Shown piece by piece: positions 62,691-64,000 of a DNA stretch of 64,000 nt. The position numbers and the translations under genes were made by a program. The stretch is from Hyphomicrobium_B sp001006785. GTDB lineage: Bacteria > Pseudomonadota > Alphaproteobacteria > Rhizobiales > Hyphomicrobiaceae. Within the stretch, counting starts at the first letter, position 1. Every line of letters begins with the position of its first letter. Where the stretch lies: positions 558,001 through 622,000 of the forward strand of contig NZ_CDHO01000003.1 of the NCBI RefSeq assembly GCF_001006785.1. Direction: 5' to 3'. Below the pieces are notes generated by a model that saw only the letters and a program-made list of their open reading frames with translations, made no database searches and was not told the origin of the DNA.

Positions 62691-63461
62691 ATGATCGATC
62701 TGCACTGCCACATATTGCCGGGCCTGGACGACGGCCCGCGCGATCTCGAAACGTCGCTTGAAATGGCGCGGATGGCCGTCGCCGACGGCATCACAACCAT
62801 CGCCTGCACATCGCACATCCTTCCCGGCCTCTACCCCAATACCGCCGCGAAGCTGCTCGCCGCAACCGACCATCTGCGCTGCGCTCTGCATCAGTCGGAC
62901 ATAACCCTCGATCTCGTCTGCGGCGCTGATGCTCACATGGATGTGCAGTTCGCTCAAAAACTTTCACGCCGCGAAATTCCGACCATCGCCAACAGCCGCT
63001 ACGTTCTTGTCGAACCGCCATACCATGTCGCGCCGATCCGCATGGAGCAGTTCTTTTTCGAGATCCTTCTCGCAGGATATGTGCCGATCCTGACGCATCC
63101 GGAACGTCTACGATGGGTCTCGGAGCGGTACTCGATATTCGAGCGGCTCGCCCGCCGCGGCGTCTGGATGCAAATCACGGCAGGCTCGCTGACGGGCCGC
63201 TTCGGCCGCGAGCCACGTTATTGGGCTGAGCGCATGATCGACGAGGGACGCGTGCACGTCATCGCAACCGACGCGCATGACACGCGCCACCGTCCGCCGG
63301 ATCTGTCGAGAGGCTTCGAAACGGCCGCTCGGCGCGCCGGCGAGTGCGAAGCAACACACATGGTTTTGACACGTCCGCGGGGTGTATTAGAGAATGAACC
63401 GCCATCCAATCTGCCGTTGCCAGTCGGTCTTCAGAACACGGCGTTGCAAGATATGGCCTGA
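62691..63461 (+). CDS. CpsB/CapC-type tyrosine-protein phosphatase (PHP fold)
   Basis: The 256-residue metal-dependent phosphatase has MIDLHCHILPGLDDGP, VCGADAHMD, ILTHPERLRW and VIATDAHDTRHR, the four metal-binding motifs of CpsB/YwqE. It dephosphorylates a tyrosine kinase controlling polysaccharide length. The kinase is not in the window. An upstream GTG at 62661 would add 10 residues. It overlaps the following Wza-like gene by 68 bp. Confidence 0.9.
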   Translation: MIDLHCHILPGLDDGPRDLETSLEMARMAVADGITTIACTSHILPGLYPNTAAKLLAATDHLRCALHQSDITLDLVCGADAHMDVQFAQKLSRREIPTIANSRYVLVEPPYHVAPIRMEQFFFEILLAGYVPILTHPERLRWVSERYSIFERLARRGVWMQITAGSLTGRFGREPRYWAERMIDEGRVHVIATDAHDTRHRPPDLSRGFETAARRAGECEATHMVLTRPRGVLENEPPSNLPLPVGLQNTALQDMA

Positions 63462-64000
63462 GCAATCTGCGATCATTCAACGCCGCAAATTCCGCTGCCT
63501 TTTCGCTATCGCGACGCTCGCCGTCGGGACCTTGCTGAGCGCTTGCGGCACGACGCTCTCCGAAACAGTTGAAGTCGATCCGTCCCAAGTAACGGTTGCT
63601 AAAACGGCGCCAACGGAAACTCCTGCGCCGATGCACTCCGTTGCAACCAGCAGCATAGCGTTGCCGCAACAAGCTTCACTCGAAGCAGTTCGCCTAACCT
63701 CAGCCGCCGATCCAACAAGCTCAGCCTACAAGATAGGCCCGTTGGATCTCCTCGACGTCACTGTGTTTCGAGTGCCTGAGCTCTCCAAGACCGTGCAGGT
63801 GGCCGCCACCGGTACGATCAATCTGCCGCTCGTCGGCGAAGTCCCGGCCGCAGGACACACGGCGCGCGACGTGGAACGCGATCTCACAAAACGCTTCGGC
63901 GGAAAATTCCTGCAGTCTCCGCAGGTGAACGTCACGATAAAGGAATACAACAGTCAACGCGTGACGATCGACGGCGCGGTGAGAAAGCCCGGCGTTTACC
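63394..64000 (+). CDS. Wza-type polysaccharide export lipoprotein, 5' part only
   Basis: The frame runs off the right edge after about 202 codons. A lipobox LLSAC lies near residue 48. The Poly_export domain follows: YKIGPLDLLDVTVFRVPEL, TINLPLVGEVPAAGHTARDVE and SPQVNVTIKEY, then the start of a SLBB-like part (VTIDGAVRKPGVY). It would form the outer-membrane exit channel. The ATG at 63394 is the only in-frame ATG found before the lipobox, inside the phosphatase gene; a non-ATG start closer to the lipobox is possible. Confidence 0.85.
   Translation, partial: MNRHPICRCQSVFRTRRCKIWPEQSAIIQRRKFRCLFAIATLAVGTLLSACGTTLSETVEVDPSQVTVAKTAPTETPAPMHSVATSSIALPQQASLEAVRLTSAADPTSSAYKIGPLDLLDVTVFRVPELSKTVQVAATGTINLPLVGEVPAAGHTARDVERDLTKRFGGKFLQSPQVNVTIKEYNSQRVTIDGAVRKPGVY

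Noticed and set aside
1..64000. CRISPR arrays, transposases, integrases, prophage genes
   Set aside because: None seen: no regularly spaced repeats and no mobile-element protein motifs.

Overview
The window is a 64 kb stretch of GC-rich chromosome from an alphaproteobacterium. It most likely comes from Hyphomicrobiales and resembles Hyphomicrobium or a related methylotroph. The grounds are the rhizobial-type glutamate-synthase-like/GlnT block, an almost complete hopanoid gene set, a PQQ-type sugar dehydrogenase, a c-di-GMP-type glucan synthase and the codon usage. There are no rRNA genes, convincing tRNA genes, CRISPR arrays, insertion sequences or phage genes. The genus is an inference from gene content, not from a marker gene.

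Layout. 1-4.7 kb (minus): a cut-off class I amidotransferase, type III glutamine synthetase glnT, and three split glutamate-synthase-like proteins (glxB, glxC, glxD; equivalent in domain layout to mgsABC of the N-methylglutamate pathway). 5.2-8.2 kb: a secreted transglycosylase-like protein, ferredoxin-NADP reductase, an SPW-repeat membrane protein and a cupin. 8.2-11.4 kb (minus): an AI-2E-type permease with an extra soluble domain, a DUF883 protein and two small membrane proteins. 11.5-14.1 kb: rfbC-rfbB-rfbA without rfbD. 14.4-17.8 kb: an MsbA-like ABC exporter, an MFS transporter and a PsiF-repeat protein. 18.0-21.5 kb: an HlyD-type protein followed by a processive GT2 glycosyltransferase with a PilZ domain, the arrangement of bgsBA-type glucan synthases. 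21.5-24.2 kb: a histidine phosphatase, a cobalamin riboswitch upstream of cbtB-cbtA, and a DUF1289 protein.

25.2-47.9 kb is a hopanoid supercluster. It contains hpnK, an extra GT21 glycosyltransferase, hpnL, dxs, hpnM, mlaA, hpnI, hpnJ, hpnN, ispH, hpnH, and the tight operon hpnA-B-C-D-E-shc(F)-G on the minus strand. Together these cover precursor supply (Dxs, IspH), squalene synthesis (HpnC, HpnD, HpnE), cyclisation (Shc), C5 side-chain addition and trimming (HpnH, HpnG), sugar or cyclitol head-group formation (HpnI, HpnK, HpnJ) and transport (HpnN, possibly HpnM/MlaA). Neither hpnO (aminotransferase) nor hpnP (C-2 methylase) is present in the window.

48-58.4 kb is a mixed region: a sorbosone-type dehydrogenase, a TetR regulator divergent from a 66-residue protein, a YadGH-like ABC-2 exporter, a short ModE-like regulator facing modABC, a quinone-oxidoreductase-like dehydrogenase, a MocR regulator and a DUF983 protein. 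58.6-64 kb is an exopolysaccharide region: a priming glycosylphosphotransferase, an O-antigen-ligase-like protein, a FecR-like secreted protein, a CpsB-type phosphatase and the start of a Wza-type export lipoprotein that runs off the window.

The most interesting points are the second HpnI-like glycosyltransferase between hpnK and hpnL, the antisense overlap of hpnH and hpnG, the bgsBA-like glucan synthase, the short ModE plus short ModC with a candidate operator, and the TetR/small-protein pair. No feature stands out as a wholly unknown defence or mobile system.
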